NCBI RefSeq assembly: GCF_900187615.1
Contig: NZ_FYDO01000027.1
Coordinates: 34,229 to 98,228, forward strand
Source: Pseudomonas sp. Irchel s3f7
GTDB lineage: Bacteria; Pseudomonadota; Gammaproteobacteria; Pseudomonadales; Pseudomonadaceae
DNA: 64,000 nt
Reading direction: 5' to 3'
Numbering within the stretch: position 1 is the first letter of the stretch; each line of letters begins with the position of its first letter. The notes beneath the pieces were generated by a model. The model had not been told where the DNA came from. It was given only the letters and a program-made list of their open reading frames with translations, and searched no databases. Position numbers and translations under genes: made by a program. Positions 33,666 to 42,543 of this stretch are shown here, piece after piece.

Positions 33666-33713
33666 AAAGATCACAGCCCATTCTCGTAGGAGCTGCCGAA
33701 GGCTGCGATCTCT
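33666..33713. repeat. REP-like repeat between sirB1-like gene and maiA
   Basis: AAAGATCACAGCCCATTCTC, then GTAGGAGCTGCCGAAGGCTG, then CGATCT: the GATCGCAGCCTTCGGCAGCTCC class, with partly matching arms. Confidence 0.6.
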
Positions 33714-33718
33714 TTGGA

Positions 33719-34354
33719 TCAAGGGCTATCTGGCTGATTCGCCGGGTGCGCCTTGATGAACGCCGGGTGCGTGGCCGCCAATGCCGCCACTCGCCGGATT
33801 CGCGGATACGCTTCAAGGGAGACGTTGAACCGCTCCGCTGCGTACAACTGCGGGATCAGGTAGACGTCCGCCAGGCCCGGCTCAGGGCCGAAGCAGTAAC
33901 CCTCATCACCGATCAACGTTTCCACCGCCGCCAACCCCTGGCTGACCCAGTGCCCGATCCACTCCACCACCTGCGGTTCGTCATGACCCCACTGTCGCAG
34001 CTTATTGAGCACGCTGACGTTGTGCAGTGGATGCACATCGCAGCCAATCACCGCCGCCACTCCCCGCTCATGGGCGCGAGCAGCGAGATCTTTGGAAAGC
34101 AGCGGTACCTGTGGATAACACTCCTCCAGGTACTCGATGATCGCGGGTGACTGGATCAACAGTTCGCCTTCGTCGGTGCGCAGGGCCGGAACACGACCTT
34201 GCGGGTTGACGTCCAGATACGGCGGCTGGCGATGCTCGCCACCTTGCGGTGCAATCAGGTTGACCGGCAGCGCCCGGTAATCCAGCCCCTTGAGCGCCAA
34301 TGCAATGCGCACCCGGTAGGACGAAGTCGAGCGGTAATAGGTATAGAGTTCCAT
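33719..34354 (-). CDS. maiA: maleylacetoacetate isomerase
   Basis: A 211-residue zeta-class glutathione transferase that isomerises maleylacetoacetate to fumarylacetoacetate in tyrosine and phenylalanine breakdown. The zeta signature is YYRSTSSYRVRIALALKGLDY with the catalytic Ser-Ser near residue 10, then the glutathione motif LIQSPAIIEYLEE. Start ATG 34354 (MELYTYYR) is the family start; the frame is open upstream but lies inside fahA. It is the last gene of hmgA-fahA-maiA, 11 nt after fahA. Confidence 0.95.
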   Translation of the reverse strand: MELYTYYRSTSSYRVRIALALKGLDYRALPVNLIAPQGGEHRQPPYLDVNPQGRVPALRTDEGELLIQSPAIIEYLEECYPQVPLLSKDLAARAHERGVAAVIGCDVHPLHNVSVLNKLRQWGHDEPQVVEWIGHWVSQGLAAVETLIGDEGYCFGPEPGLADVYLIPQLYAAERFNVSLEAYPRIRRVAALAATHPAFIKAHPANQPDSP

Positions 34355-34365
34355 GCCCGTCCCTC

Positions 34366-35670
34366 TTAACGCGCCGGCAGCACTTTGCCGCGGCATTCGC
34401 CGAAGCCGATGGAGGCAAAACCTTCGCGGCGGCAACGGCCACGCAGGATGATTTCGTCGCCGTCCTCAAGGAATTTACGCACTTCGCCCGAGGCCAGTTC
34501 GATCGGCTTTTTGCCGCCCTCGGTAATTTCCAACAGGCTGCCGAACTGCCCGTTTTCCGGCCCCGACAACGTGCCCGAACCGAACAGGTCACCGGCCTGC
34601 AACTGGCAACCGTTGACGCTGTGATGCGCGACCATTTGTGCCACGGTCCAGTACATGTGCTGAGTGTTGCTCAACGTCAGACGATGGGCCGGCAGGTTTT
34701 GTTCGCGCATGGTTTCGGTGAGCAGCAACACTTCCAGTTCAATGTCGAAGGCGCCCGCCGCTTGATCGCGCTTGTCGGACAGGTACGCCAGCGGCTGCGG
34801 GTCACCCTCTGGGCGTGCCGGCTGGGCACGACGGAACGGCTCCAGCGCTTCGGCCGTCACCACCCACGGCGAGATGCTGGTGATGAAACTCTTCGACAGG
34901 AATGGACCCAGCGGTTGGTATTCCCAAGCCTGGATATCCCGTGCCGACCAGTCGTTGAGCAGGCAGAAACCGGCGATGTGATCGGCCGCGTCACCGATGG
35001 CGATGGAGTCGCCCATGTCGTTGCCCTGGCCGATCCAGATTCCCAGCTCCAGTTCGTAATCAAGACGCGCACAAGGGCCAAACGTCGGTTCGGTCTGGCC
35101 GGCCGGCAAGGTCTGGCCTTTCGGACGGCGCACGTCGGTACCGGATGGGCGAATGGTCGAGGCGCGGCCGTGATAGCCGATGGGCACATACTTGTAGTTC
35201 GGCAGCAGCGGGTTGTCCGGGCGAAACAGTTTGCCGACGTTCTGCGCGTGCTCGATACCGACGTAGAAGTCGGTGTAGTCGTTGATTTTTGCTGGAAGGT
35301 GCATCTCGCAATCCGCCGCCAGTGGCAACAGCTTTGCACCTTGGGCTTCGATCTTGCCGTGCAAGGTGCTGCCCTCGGCGAACAACTCCAGCAGGCGCTC
35401 ACGCAGGGCAACACGCGCCTCGCGACCCAATTCAAAGAAAGCGTTCAACTGGCCGTCACGTGTGGCTTCGACCGCTGCTTTTGCGGCGCCTTCGAATAGC
35501 CCGGCGTCCAGCGCCGCTTGCAGATCAAAGATATGTTCGCCAATGGCCACACCGCTGCGCGGTGCCGAACCGTTCATGCTGAACACGCCCAATGGCAGGT
35601 TTTGCAGTGGAAAGTCAGCGTGGCCGTTTGCGGAGGCAACCCAGCTGCGAGTGATGGAAGTCTGCGTCAT
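34366..35670 (-). CDS. fahA: fumarylacetoacetase
   Basis: A 434-residue fumarylacetoacetate hydrolase that cleaves fumarylacetoacetate to fumarate and acetoacetate, the last step of the homogentisate pathway. The catalytic and metal motifs are IEHAQNVGKLFR, GYHGRASTIRPSGTDVRRP, and LDYELELGIWIGQGNDMGDSI with the metal-binding Asp/Glu residues, followed by NDWSARDIQAWEYQPLGPFLSKSF. Length is typical (about 430). It lies 3 nt after hmgA. Confidence 0.96.
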   Translation of the reverse strand: MTQTSITRSWVASANGHADFPLQNLPLGVFSMNGSAPRSGVAIGEHIFDLQAALDAGLFEGAAKAAVEATRDGQLNAFFELGREARVALRERLLELFAEGSTLHGKIEAQGAKLLPLAADCEMHLPAKINDYTDFYVGIEHAQNVGKLFRPDNPLLPNYKYVPIGYHGRASTIRPSGTDVRRPKGQTLPAGQTEPTFGPCARLDYELELGIWIGQGNDMGDSIAIGDAADHIAGFCLLNDWSARDIQAWEYQPLGPFLSKSFITSISPWVVTAEALEPFRRAQPARPEGDPQPLAYLSDKRDQAAGAFDIELEVLLLTETMREQNLPAHRLTLSNTQHMYWTVAQMVAHHSVNGCQLQAGDLFGSGTLSGPENGQFGSLLEITEGGKKPIELASGEVRKFLEDGDEIILRGRCRREGFASIGFGECRGKVLPAR

Positions 35671-35673
35671 GGG

Positions 35674-36969
35674 TTATCTCCGGGTCGGGTCGAAAGTGGC
35701 GGGCAGCGTGGCCCAGCAGGCGTCGTAGGAAGTTTGCAGTTGCGGGCAATCCAATGCGAAACGGCTCGGACGCAGCACTTGGCTGGTCTCGAACATGAAG
35801 GCCATGGTGTTGTCGATTTTCGCCGGTTTGAGGTCAGCGTTGATTGCTTTGGTGCAGGTTTCGCCATCCGGGCCGTGGGCGCTCATGCAGCTGTGCAATG
35901 ACGCACCGCCGGGTACGAAGCCTTCGGCTTTGGCATCGTATTCGCCCTGGATCAGGCCCATGAATTCGTTCATCAGGTTGCGGTGAAACCATGGTGGACG
36001 GAAGGTTTTCTCGGCGACCATCCAGCGTGGCGGGAAGATCACGAAGTCGAGATTGGCCAGGCCATGGACGCTGGTTGGCGAGGTCAACACGGTGAAAATC
36101 GACGGGTCCGGGTGATCGAAGCTAACGGTGCCAATGGTGTTGAAGCGGCGCAGATCATATTTGTACGGCACGTTGTTACCGTGCCAGGCCACCACGTTCA
36201 GCGGCGAATGATTGAGCTCACAGCCCCACAGCTGACCGAGGAATTTCTGCACCAGCGTCGTCGGTTGTTGCAGGTTTTCATAAGCCGCCACCGGGGTCAG
36301 AAAATCCCGCGGGTTGGCCAGGCCGTTGCTGCCAATCGGGCCCAGATCCGGCAAGCGCATCGGCGCGCCATGGTTCTCGGCGACGTAGCCACGGGCTTGT
36401 GGGTCGAGCAGTTCGATGCGGAACTTCAAGCCCCGCGGCAGTACGGCGATTTCCAGGGGTTCCAGATCCAGCACGCCGAGTTCGGTGGCAATGCGCAGGC
36501 GTCCCAGCTCCGGCACCAGCAGCAGTTCACCGTCGGCATTGAAGAACACACGTTCCATGGAACGGTTGGCGCGGTAGTTGTAAATGCTGATCCCCGACGG
36601 TTTATCCGCACCGGAGTTCGCCGCCATACTCACCAGACCTTCAATGAAATCGGTCGGCTCGGCAGGGATCTCCAACGGGTTCCAGCGCAGGCGATTGGGG
36701 GTCACTTCACCCAACGGTCCGCCGGCCAGTTGCCGGTCAAGTTTGACGAATGCCGGATGATTGGCGGACGGCTGAATGCGGTACATCCAGGTCCGCCGCG
36801 CTTCACTGCGCGCCATGGTAAATGCGGTGCCGGAAAACAGTTCGGTGTAGAGGCCGTACGGGGCTTTTTGCGGGGAGTTCTGACCGATAGGCAATGCGCC
36901 AGGCAATGCTTCGCTGCTGAATTCGTTGCCGAAGCCTGACTGATAGGCCAGGGTTGAATCGGAGTTCAT
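35674..36969 (-). CDS. hmgA: homogentisate 1,2-dioxygenase
   Basis: A 431-residue non-haem iron dioxygenase that opens homogentisate to maleylacetoacetate. Matching segments are YQSGFGNEFSSEALPGALP at the N-terminus, RGLKFRIELLDPQARGYVAENHGAP, and the iron-binding region PPRWMVAEKTFRPPWFHRNLMNEFMG with HSCMSAHGPDGETCTKAI. ATG 36969 has a perfect AGGAGG ribosome site; the frame is open further upstream without support. It is the first gene of the operon and divergent from hmgR, with a palindromic operator in between. Confidence 0.96.
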   Translation of the reverse strand: MNSDSTLAYQSGFGNEFSSEALPGALPIGQNSPQKAPYGLYTELFSGTAFTMARSEARRTWMYRIQPSANHPAFVKLDRQLAGGPLGEVTPNRLRWNPLEIPAEPTDFIEGLVSMAANSGADKPSGISIYNYRANRSMERVFFNADGELLLVPELGRLRIATELGVLDLEPLEIAVLPRGLKFRIELLDPQARGYVAENHGAPMRLPDLGPIGSNGLANPRDFLTPVAAYENLQQPTTLVQKFLGQLWGCELNHSPLNVVAWHGNNVPYKYDLRRFNTIGTVSFDHPDPSIFTVLTSPTSVHGLANLDFVIFPPRWMVAEKTFRPPWFHRNLMNEFMGLIQGEYDAKAEGFVPGGASLHSCMSAHGPDGETCTKAINADLKPAKIDNTMAFMFETSQVLRPSRFALDCPQLQTSYDACWATLPATFDPTRR

Positions 36970-37044
36970 GGAGCCTCCTGAACAGGGAGTCGGCAATGGC
37001 CCATCACTCCAGAATCGAGGTCGTGGCACGCCGGGGTTATTTTT

Positions 37045-37059
37045 ATCGTAATTCAATTA
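37045..37059. promoter_or_regulatory. HmgR operator palindrome
   Basis: CGTAATT-C-AATTACG is a perfect 15-bp palindrome in the hmgA/hmgR divergent region, with a second half-site CGTAATT at 37065-37071. It is the expected kind of target for the IclR-type repressor HmgR. Confidence 0.7.
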
Positions 37060-37134
37060 CGCTTAACGTAATTTGATTGGTATTGACCGTCAAGCTATAA
37101 AGACGCCCATTCGTCCCGAGATCCCGGCACCACC

Positions 37135-37938
37135 ATGGAAAAGACCAGCGACAGCAACGGCAACGGCAAGCAGAAAGTCCGCTCGGCCGAAGTCGGCACC
37201 GACATCCTCAAGGCACTGGCCGAGTTGTCGCCCTCGACCTCACTGTCGCGCCTGGCCGAACACGTGCAGATGCCAGCAAGCAAGGTTCATCGGTATCTGC
37301 AGGCATTGATTGCCAGCGGCTTTGCCGAACAGAACGCTGCCACCAACCATTACGGACTGGGCCGTGAAGCCTTGCGCGTCGGGCTGGCGGCACTTAACAG
37401 TATGGACGTCCTTAAAGTCGCCGCCCTGCCACTGGCCGAGCTGCGCGATGACCTGAACGAAACCTGCTTTTTGGCGGTGTGGGGTAATCAGGGCGCAACC
37501 GTGGTGCATATCGAACCGGCGGTGCGTGCGGTGACGGTAGTGACGCAGTTGGGGTCGGTGTTGCCGTTGCTCAGTTCCTCCACCGGGTTGGTTTTCGGCG
37601 CCTACCTGCCTACGCGTGAAACCGTGGACCTTCGTGATCAGGAACTACAAAACAGCACGGCTCACGCCTTGGCGGATGATCAGGCGTACACAGCAATGTG
37701 CGAGCAGATCCGTCAACGGGGTCTGCATCATGTGCATGGATTGTTGATGCCAGGCGTGGATGCGCTGTCGGCACCGGTGTTCAATGCAATGGGCAAGATT
37801 GCGGCTGTGCTCACGGTCGTCGGACCGACCTCGCTGTTTCATGCCGATGAAAACGGTCCAGCGGCGCAGCGTTTGTTATCCGCCACCCGGGCAGTGAGCT
37901 GGCGCATGGGGTTTGAACCTGCTGCACCGGCAACTTGA
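37135..37938 (+). CDS. hmgR: IclR-family homogentisate regulator HmgR
   Basis: A 267-residue IclR-family regulator. The winged helix is SAEVGTDILKALAELSPSTSLSRLAEHVQMPASKVHRYLQALIASGF (residues about 17-65), followed by the effector domain (ETCFLAVWGNQGATVVHIEPAVR, LPLLSSSTGLVFGAYLP, GVDALSAPVFN). It is divergent from hmgA-fahA-maiA and should repress the operon until homogentisate binds, as described for P. putida HmgR. Confidence 0.92.
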   Translation: MEKTSDSNGNGKQKVRSAEVGTDILKALAELSPSTSLSRLAEHVQMPASKVHRYLQALIASGFAEQNAATNHYGLGREALRVGLAALNSMDVLKVAALPLAELRDDLNETCFLAVWGNQGATVVHIEPAVRAVTVVTQLGSVLPLLSSSTGLVFGAYLPTRETVDLRDQELQNSTAHALADDQAYTAMCEQIRQRGLHHVHGLLMPGVDALSAPVFNAMGKIAAVLTVVGPTSLFHADENGPAAQRLLSATRAVSWRMGFEPAAPAT

Positions 37939-37945
37939 AAAAAGC

Positions 37946-37980
37946 GACAGTGCCAACTAACGAGTCAGCACTGTCATTTT
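37946..37980. terminator. bidirectional terminator between hmgR and the 107-aa gene
   Basis: GACAGTGC/GCACTGTC stem with a 14-nt loop, TTTT on the plus side and a longer T-tract on the minus side. It lies between two convergent genes. Confidence 0.75.
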
Positions 37981-37982
37981 CG

Positions 37983-38306
37983 TCAAGCTACCGATTCGCC
38001 GAGAAACACTTGGGCAATGCTTGAAGCCAATCCATTAATTTCGTCAAAATCCAATGCTTTGAAGCGATACATCGGATCAAATGTGTAGCCTTCAGAAAAA
38101 ACCCCAAAATTCTCGCCCTCGAAACAAGGAATTTCACCTTCCTGCAACTTTAAAAATAGTGCCCACACCAAGGTTTCAGAATAAGTAACCAGTGGATTAT
38201 CCAACGAAAGGACACCATTGATATATACTTTATCGACATCAATTCCACGCCCGCCAATCCTTGCATGCAGCATGGCGTGCACTCGCTCGACATTCAGTTC
38301 TTCCAT
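37983..38306 (-). CDS. hypothetical protein (107 aa), AT-rich
   Basis: A 107-residue acidic protein (MEELNVERVHAMLHARIGG to VFLGESVA) that I do not recognise. It has no signal peptide and no membrane segment; the composition suggests a small mixed alpha/beta domain. The gene and its flanks are clearly more AT-rich than the surrounding genes. Small acidic proteins of this size in AT-rich spots are sometimes immunity proteins of contact-dependent or T6SS toxins, but no toxin gene is adjacent, so that is only a thought. Confidence 0.6.
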   Translation of the reverse strand: MEELNVERVHAMLHARIGGRGIDVDKVYINGVLSLDNPLVTYSETLVWALFLKLQEGEIPCFEGENFGVFSEGYTFDPMYRFKALDFDEINGLASSIAQVFLGESVA

Positions 38307-38464
38307 GACTCAACAACTCCAGATTAATGAGTAGCGACCTATTACAGAACATGTTATCTGCCTGTTTATCTGCGCCACCCACATACTAACTTAAAACCTT
38401 TTCAATGCACCCGACAAAACATTTAAATTAATTACGACGCATTGAACAGCTGTTATTTTCTTAC

Positions 38465-41008
38465 TCAACCTTGTAGTACCAACCCTAACTTCTTGGCCAT
38501 CGCAACGGCTTGTGTTCGACGTTCAACTCCCAATTTGCTGTGAATTCTTCGGGCGTGGGTTTTAACCGTATGTAATGAGATGAACAATTGCTCGGCAATT
38601 TGTTGATTGGAGTTGCCTTGGGCAATCAGGTCCAGCACTTCCAGCTCCCGAGCGCTCAACAGACTGGCATCCACGGCCATCGCGCTCACCGACGCCTCCC
38701 CTCGCAAACGACAGTTCAAGTTTGGCTGCCGTAACCTCAAGTCGCGCAATGCCTGTTGACCATGACATCGGTCAACCAATGCCAGGCCGGTCTCCAGTGC
38801 CGCGCTGGCTACGGCCGGTTCGCCCAGCAGCATCGCCGCCTCGCAGATTGCCAATTGCAACTCCGCCTCCAGCGCCAGCATGGCGTGTTGCTGTGCGTGC
38901 TCAAGTAACGCCTTGAGCTGCTCCATGGGATCTTGCGCCAGTTGCAGATGCATTTCGGCCAACACCAATTGGTATTCGATTCGCGCAATCAACTGCAGCG
39001 TAGCCGGGGGAGCCTGGCGCGCGTTGGGGCCGCGGTAATGACGCAAGACACGGGTCAGCGCCTCACGGGCCAGTTCCGGTCGCCCTTGTTGCAGCCAGAA
39101 ATGACTGCTGATTTGTAGCAGAACGCCTCGATAAACCGTATCGGGAATCTGCCGTTGTTGCATCAATCGCTCGGCTTCGCGTAGACGATCAAACGCATGG
39201 GCATAATCGCGTTGATTCGCCGCCATTTGCGCTTGCCCGAGAAACCCGTACAACACATGTTTGTCCTGGCTTTGCAGGCAATCATCGAGGCCGGCCTGAA
39301 AAAAGCCGGCCGCCCGTTCATCCTGCCCCTGACACAGCGCCAGGCGCCCCCTCCGCAGGGCGATTCGCCCCAGCAAGGGTGTCGGTCGATCAGCCTGCCG
39401 CCCTAGCATTGCCTCGATATCGGCCAGCAAATCTTCGGCTCTTTGCGGTGCTCCGCGCTGTTCCAGCAATTGCGCGTGATCGAGTTCCAGCAGACCTTCG
39501 AACAACAACGAACCTTGCGCCCGAGCCAGGCACAAGGCGTCACGATTGAAGGCCTGAGCGGCATCGAGGTCGGCAATGAGCAACGCTTGCTGAGTCAGCC
39601 CGGACAGGCATAACAAACGCGCAGGCCAGGCATCGGCAGCCAGTTCACTCAGGGCTTCTGTAAAGTGCGTCCGCGCTGCCGGCATGCGCCCCTGCAAATG
39701 CAGCAACCAACCCTGTTGTGCTTGCCAGCGCGCCAGTAACTGGCGCTGCAAAGAAGCCGTCGGTTGCGGGGCAAACCGTGACAGTTGTCCGATGCACGCA
39801 GCCGCCTGCTCAAATCGCCCGGCAAACAGCAACGCCGCCGTGATCAATCCCACTCGTTGCGGTGTGCCCAGGGTCAATTGTTCGCCCAGCCGCTCGTGCA
39901 GCTTGAGTAACAAGCTGACGTTCTGACGCTTGAATAAATGCTCAAAGCTGAAGTGCTGCAACAGGCTGACCGCGACCTCGTGCTCTTGCGCCAGCAGTGC
40001 CTGCTCGAACGCTGCCTGCCAATCCTCGTTGGCGCAGAACCATTGGCACGCGCGGCGATGCCAGGATCGACCGGCCGGGGCTGGTTCTTCACGTATCGTC
40101 TGGGCCAATGGTTCGAAAATCCGTAACCATTCGACGGAGTCTTCCCAAGGCTCGATGAAGCAACCCATTTCCTGCAGCGCTTGCAACCACAGCGCGCCCT
40201 CACCCGCGCCGAACAGATGCTCGCACAAGCTGGCGTTGAAACGTGGCAGATGAACCAACACGTGCCAAACCTCTACCAACTCCGTTGGCAAGGCGTTGAA
40301 CAATTCGTGTTGCAAATAATCGAGCAGCGTCGCCGAGCGCCCTTGTTCACCCGACCACGGGCAACCATTGAGCAAGGCGATCCGCACACCAGCGCACCAG
40401 CCACCGCTGCGCTCAACAACCCTCTTGGCGGTTTGTGCAGCCAGGCCGGGCTCGACATCACCGAGCAACTGCACCACTTCCGCCTCGGTAAAGGCCAGCG
40501 TTCGGCCCTCACACTCGTACAACTCATCGTCCAGCAGCAGTCGCGGCCAGTTGCAGGGCGGCCGTCGACGGGAACCCAGCCACCAGGTCAGTGCCGGGCT
40601 GGCGACGGCCAACAGGCGATCGAGCAGGCGATCGAGTTCCGGGTTGGCCGTGCGGCAGTAATCATCAAGGAACAGCCAGGTCGGCGCCTGTAATCGCGCC
40701 AGATGCGCCAGCAACCCAGGTTCATTCGCCGATTCCAGACCCAGCGATTGCGACAGACGCATAAGAAAATCGGCCGCGCTCAACGACTCCCCCGCCAATG
40801 GCAGCCAACAGACACGGCATTGCTCCGGTGCCCGCAACAAGCATTCGGTCAGCAGTGCACTCTTGCCACTGCCGGGCGGTGCACAAAGCAATTTCACCCG
40901 CGCCGTCGAGACCAGCATGGGCTCAATCAATCGCTTACGTGACAGGTGATGGGATGACAGTCGAGGCAGGAATCCAGGGCGATCCAGACAGTGCGTCATT
41001 GCAGTCAT
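38465..41008 (-). CDS. MalT-like LuxR-family ATPase regulator
   Basis: An 847-residue regulator of the MalT/LAL type. The N-terminal NTPase carries Walker A (APPGSGKS, 43-50) and Walker B-like WLFLDDYCR near 115; the middle is a long helical repeat region with TPR-like segments (residues about 330-770); the C-terminus is a LuxR helix-turn-helix (LSARELEVLDLIAQGNSNQQ, then LHTVKTHARRIHSKLGV). It lies downstream of the DUF1302/DUF1329 genes on the same strand, separated by a terminator at 41099-41129, and is a likely regulator of them. Ligand unknown. Confidence 0.88.
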   Translation of the reverse strand: MTAMTHCLDRPGFLPRLSSHHLSRKRLIEPMLVSTARVKLLCAPPGSGKSALLTECLLRAPEQCRVCWLPLAGESLSAADFLMRLSQSLGLESANEPGLLAHLARLQAPTWLFLDDYCRTANPELDRLLDRLLAVASPALTWWLGSRRRPPCNWPRLLLDDELYECEGRTLAFTEAEVVQLLGDVEPGLAAQTAKRVVERSGGWCAGVRIALLNGCPWSGEQGRSATLLDYLQHELFNALPTELVEVWHVLVHLPRFNASLCEHLFGAGEGALWLQALQEMGCFIEPWEDSVEWLRIFEPLAQTIREEPAPAGRSWHRRACQWFCANEDWQAAFEQALLAQEHEVAVSLLQHFSFEHLFKRQNVSLLLKLHERLGEQLTLGTPQRVGLITAALLFAGRFEQAAACIGQLSRFAPQPTASLQRQLLARWQAQQGWLLHLQGRMPAARTHFTEALSELAADAWPARLLCLSGLTQQALLIADLDAAQAFNRDALCLARAQGSLLFEGLLELDHAQLLEQRGAPQRAEDLLADIEAMLGRQADRPTPLLGRIALRRGRLALCQGQDERAAGFFQAGLDDCLQSQDKHVLYGFLGQAQMAANQRDYAHAFDRLREAERLMQQRQIPDTVYRGVLLQISSHFWLQQGRPELAREALTRVLRHYRGPNARQAPPATLQLIARIEYQLVLAEMHLQLAQDPMEQLKALLEHAQQHAMLALEAELQLAICEAAMLLGEPAVASAALETGLALVDRCHGQQALRDLRLRQPNLNCRLRGEASVSAMAVDASLLSARELEVLDLIAQGNSNQQIAEQLFISLHTVKTHARRIHSKLGVERRTQAVAMAKKLGLVLQG

Positions 41009-41098
41009 AGTGGTGCGCCTTTTTTATCATTCTGGCGCCACCCTAGACCTCTCCCGAGCACTTGTTGAAGAAGTATTCAACACACTGATCGCCCCCTA

Positions 41099-41129
41099 TA
41101 AAGAAGGTGACCGAAAAGTCACCTTCTTG
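41099..41129 (-). terminator. terminator after the DUF1329 gene
   Basis: AAGAAGGTGAC/GTCACCTTCTT stem with loop CGAAAA; the minus strand continues TTTATA. It separates the DUF1302/DUF1329 operon from the LuxR gene. Confidence 0.75.
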
Positions 41130-41149
41130 TGTAGGAGCCTGTAGGAAGA

Positions 41150-42520
41150 CTACCGAACCCCCGTGCTCCGCAGGGCCGCAGGCGTGTAGTCCCCGGCTTT
41201 TGCATCAATGTTGAATTCGAAGCTGCGCTTCTCCTCGTTCTTCATCCCCAGCGCAATGTATCGACCGGCAATCAGGTCATACAGCGCCTCGACTGTGTAA
41301 GCCGGCACTTGATGATCGTAATAGAACTGGGCATGCCCTTCGGCAACACGCCAGAGCTGGCCACGACCGTCGTAGTGATCGGCCAGGGCTACCTGCCAAC
41401 TGTCTTCGTCGATGTACATGTGACGCTTGGCATAGACGTGCCGCTCGTTCGGCTTGACCGTGGCGACGACCTCCCAGACTCGGTGCAACTCGTAGCGGGT
41501 CAGGTCCTGATTGATGTGCCCGGCCTTGATCACATCGGTGTACTTGAGGTTCGGCGAATCGAGTTTGTAGCTGTTGTAGGGAATGTACATTTCCTTCTTG
41601 CCGATCAGCTTCCAGTCGTAGCGATCCGGCGCGCCGGAGAACATGTCGAAGTTATCGGTAGTACGCAGTCCATCGGACGAGGTACCGACGCCGTCATAGG
41701 CCACTTGCGGTGCACGCCGCACCCGACGCTGGCCGGCGTTGTAGATCCAGGCCTTGCGCGGCTCCTTGACCTGGTCGAGGGTCTCGTGAACCAGCAACAC
41801 GTTGCCCGCCAGCCGTGCCGGTGCAGTCACTTCCTGCTTGAAGTAATTGAGCACATTGTCATCGCTGCCCGGTTTCAGATCGCCGAGCAGCGAAGGCACG
41901 GCGACTTCGTCCTTGAAGCGGATCACGGTGAAATCGCCATTGGACTGCGGCGTTGCCTGGGTGATGGTGCGGCGCAGATTGCCACCGTGATAACGGGTGA
42001 CATGGTTCCAGATCACCTCCACGCCATTCTTCGGAATCGGGAAGGCGTAGTAGCGATTGCCGGTGAAATTGGCCAGGCCGTTACCGTCGTTGATCGGTGT
42101 TACGTTCAGTGCACTGCGCTTGGCCGACTCATAAATTTCCGTTGGCAGGGCCACCGTCCGATGGCTCGGGTAGACCGGAATCCTGTAGGTCTCGGGGTAG
42201 CGTTTGAACATCGCTATCTGGCCGTCAGAGAGTTTGTCCTTGTACTTGTCGACCGTTGCCGCGGTGATGATGAACAACGGTTTCTCGTTGGCGAACGGGT
42301 CGGCCAGAAAACCTTTGCTGTCGACCGCACCGGCGTTTTTCGGGATGCCACCGGTCCAGGCCGGAATCGAGCCATCGGCGTTGCCAGCCTTCTCGGCACC
42401 CAGCGGGGTGAGGCTGGTGCCGAGTTTGTCAGCTTCTTGCGCCGAGACAGCGGCCATCACATTGACTGCGAGCAGGCTCAGGGCCAGAACGGTGCCGAAT
42501 TGCAGAATCATCTTGCGCAT
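41150..42520 (-). CDS. DUF1329 exported protein
   Basis: A 456-residue secreted protein of the DUF1329 family, which adopts a LolA/LppX-like lipid-binding fold. A signal peptide is clear (MRKMILQFGTVLALSLLAVNVMA, cleavage likely after AVSA). Family-like blocks include GSIPAWTGGI, YPSHRTVALP, QRRVRRAPQVAYDG and RHMYIDEDSWQVALADHYDGRGQLWRV. I start at ATG 42520, which has AAAAGG at a good distance; ATG 42529 would sit directly on that ribosome site. It is 23 nt after the DUF1302 gene. The pair is recurrent in Pseudomonas and is tied to handling of hydrophobic substrates; the exact role is unknown. Confidence 0.88.
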   Translation of the reverse strand: MRKMILQFGTVLALSLLAVNVMAAVSAQEADKLGTSLTPLGAEKAGNADGSIPAWTGGIPKNAGAVDSKGFLADPFANEKPLFIITAATVDKYKDKLSDGQIAMFKRYPETYRIPVYPSHRTVALPTEIYESAKRSALNVTPINDGNGLANFTGNRYYAFPIPKNGVEVIWNHVTRYHGGNLRRTITQATPQSNGDFTVIRFKDEVAVPSLLGDLKPGSDDNVLNYFKQEVTAPARLAGNVLLVHETLDQVKEPRKAWIYNAGQRRVRRAPQVAYDGVGTSSDGLRTTDNFDMFSGAPDRYDWKLIGKKEMYIPYNSYKLDSPNLKYTDVIKAGHINQDLTRYELHRVWEVVATVKPNERHVYAKRHMYIDEDSWQVALADHYDGRGQLWRVAEGHAQFYYDHQVPAYTVEALYDLIAGRYIALGMKNEEKRSFEFNIDAKAGDYTPAALRSTGVR

Positions 42521-42543
42521 TGAATTCATCCTTTTCAGCCAGA

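Noticed and set aside
34300..35499. 399-codon frame opposite fahA
   Set aside because: Typical antisense shadow in a GC-rich gene; fahA on the minus strand is unambiguous.
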